From the NCBI GenBank assembly GCA_021769545.1, contig JAETSS010000072.1:1-6786 (forward strand): a stretch of DNA of 6,786 nucleotides. The letters are read 5' to 3'. Below are positions 5,628-6,786 of this stretch, in pieces. Under the pieces are notes generated by a model. That model was not told where the DNA came from, did no database searches, and was given only the letters and a program-made list of their open reading frames with translations. Each line of letters opens with the position of its first letter. Within the stretch, counting starts at the first letter, position 1. This stretch comes from Eubacterium sp. GTDB lineage: Bacteria > Bacillota_A > Clostridia > Peptostreptococcales > Anaerovoracaceae. The translations under genes and the position numbers were made by a program.

Positions 5628-6786
5628 ATGTTATCTAAATTCAGTGTGAAAAAACCGTTTACAGTGCTGGTGGCAGTCATAATAGTGATCGTGTTCGGCG
5701 TGATTTCTTTTATGAAGATGACACCGGATCTGTTTCCAAATATAAATACTCCTTACGTGATAGTGATGACCGCATATCCCGGCGCCAGTCCGGAGGAAGC
5801 GGAAACGGAGATCACGGAGCCTATGGAGCAACAGCTTGCTACCCTGACCAATATCAAGAACACCATGTCGGTATCGGCAGCCAACTATTCGATGATACAG
5901 TTGGAATTTTCCGATGATGTCAATATGGATGCGATATCGGTGGATATAAGGGATAAGATAAGCCAGATAGAGGGAAATCTGCCGGAGATGGCGGGCACTC
6001 CCGTAGTCATGAAGATAAATCTCGATATGGTTCCCGTGGTTACCGCAGCCGTAGGCATGGAGGGGAAATCTCCGGGCGAGGTATCGAAGTTCACCCAGGA
6101 AAACCTTGAAAGCCCTCTTGCCGGAGTGGAGGGAGTCGCGTCGGTATCATCCATGGGAATGGTATCGGACAATATACAGATAGTCCTTTCACAGGAAAAG
6201 ATAGACGAAGTAAACGAGAAGATATCCGCGGCCATAAGCTCACAGACGGGCGCGGCCAAGGGTCAGATAAACAGCGGTATAAATGCGGCAAACAGCGGCA
6301 AGCAGCAGATCCAGGCGGGCAAGGATGCCATCACGTCGGGACAGAAGCAGGCCGCCGAGCAGCTTTCCGCGGCAAAGTCGCAGCTTACAGCCAGCAGAGA
6401 GAAGCTGGTGGAGCTCAAGAAACAGGAACCGATCCTAAAGGAGCTCCTTGAACAATACAATAATGCTGTTGACAGCGGCAACAGTGCAGCTGTAAGCGCA
6501 GTGGAGCAGCAGATAAAGCTCCTGGGAATGACCCCTGATACGTTGAAGGAGGCGGTCGCACAGGCAGCCACAGCCGACCAGCAGATAGCGGCAGTGGACC
6601 AGGCGCTCAAAAATCTCGATGCTCAGAGCGCCACTACGACCTTTACATTGGGAAGCAAGTACTCAGATCTTGCCGCTGCGGGAAGCACGGTGGAGGCTAC
6701 GGTAAACCAGCTCCAGAGCGCTCTTGCGGAGGTGGAAAGTTCTGAAAAGGCGGCTCTTTCCAGCGCAGATATGACAGGCGTCCTTA
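5628..6786 (+). CDS. RND-family efflux transporter, N-terminal part (runs off window)
   Basis: Proton-driven exporters of the AcrB/SwrC type expel hydrophobic compounds. The reading frame is open for 386 codons without a stop and continues past the window. ATG 5628 has AAGGGAG 7 bases upstream. The N-terminus SKFSVKKPFTVLV is typical, and the first transmembrane helix is about residues 11-29, followed by TPDLFPNINTPYVIVMTAYPGASPEEAE, the hallmark entry to the first porter subdomain. EPMEQQL, the DAISVDIRDKI segment and GVASVSSMG (about 165-178) also match the family. After about residue 205 the sequence becomes hydrophilic and Ala/Gln/Lys-rich with heptad periodicity (for example INAANSG, KQQIQAG, KDAITSG) and stays so to the window edge, at least 180 residues. 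In AcrB the TolC-docking subdomain begins near here. The substrate is unknown. An MMPL-like label is possible, but the porter motifs favour AcrB-type RND. Confidence 0.9.
   Translation, partial: MLSKFSVKKPFTVLVAVIIVIVFGVISFMKMTPDLFPNINTPYVIVMTAYPGASPEEAETEITEPMEQQLATLTNIKNTMSVSAANYSMIQLEFSDDVNMDAISVDIRDKISQIEGNLPEMAGTPVVMKINLDMVPVVTAAVGMEGKSPGEVSKFTQENLESPLAGVEGVASVSSMGMVSDNIQIVLSQEKIDEVNEKISAAISSQTGAAKGQINSGINAANSGKQQIQAGKDAITSGQKQAAEQLSAAKSQLTASREKLVELKKQEPILKELLEQYNNAVDSGNSAAVSAVEQQIKLLGMTPDTLKEAVAQAATADQQIAAVDQALKNLDAQSATTTFTLGSKYSDLAAAGSTVEATVNQLQSALAEVESSEKAALSSADMTGVL

Noticed and set aside
6263..6610. Minus-strand ORF of 115 codons, Ser/Cys/Ala-rich, opposite the RND gene
   Set aside because: It is the complement of the Ala/Gln/Ser-rich heptad region; the + strand frame is open throughout and has the RND hallmarks.

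Overview
The window looks like chromosomal DNA from a Gram-positive, low-to-mid-GC anaerobe of the class Clostridia. The reasons are the polA-coaE pair, heavy use of ATA/AGA/AGG codons, strong sigma-A-type promoters, AGGAGG-type ribosome binding sites, AT-rich intergenic DNA, and a single-membrane-style wall enzyme next to an RND transporter. This placement is inferred from style and gene content; no marker fixes the genus. All supported genes are on the + strand.

Region 1 (1-2200) is housekeeping: the 3' two thirds of polA (DNA polymerase I), then coaE (dephospho-CoA kinase) 25 bases downstream, probably cotranscribed. The polymerase site of polA is intact, but the 3'-5' exonuclease domain appears to have lost a metal-binding aspartate.

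Region 2 (2201-3377) is about 1.2 kb without protein genes, but it is not empty. A near-consensus promoter (2256-2284) drives a structured RNA of about 400 nt that ends in a 19-bp terminator hairpin (2644-2690). A 9-bp long-range helix (2416-2424 with 2626-2634) closes its core, and it looks like a raiA-type noncoding RNA. A second near-consensus promoter drives tRNA-Leu(GAG), with encoded CCA and its own terminator. After that comes a GC-richer patch (3173-3240) that may be a structured leader. An 11-bp hairpin then buries the ribosome binding site of the next gene.

Region 3 (3378-4688) encodes a FAD-dependent oxidoreductase with a C-terminal Rieske [2Fe-2S] domain. Region 4 (4706-6786) has its own likely promoter. 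It holds a membrane-anchored GH25 lysozyme-type hydrolase and, 17 bases later, the start of an RND-family transporter that runs off the window. In the transporter, the first periplasmic-type porter lobe is followed by a long hydrophilic heptad-repeat stretch, near the place where AcrB carries its TolC-docking subdomain. The most interesting material is the noncoding RNA with a competing hairpin at its 3' end, the ribosome-binding-site hairpin before the Rieske oxidoreductase, and the heptad insertion in the RND protein.
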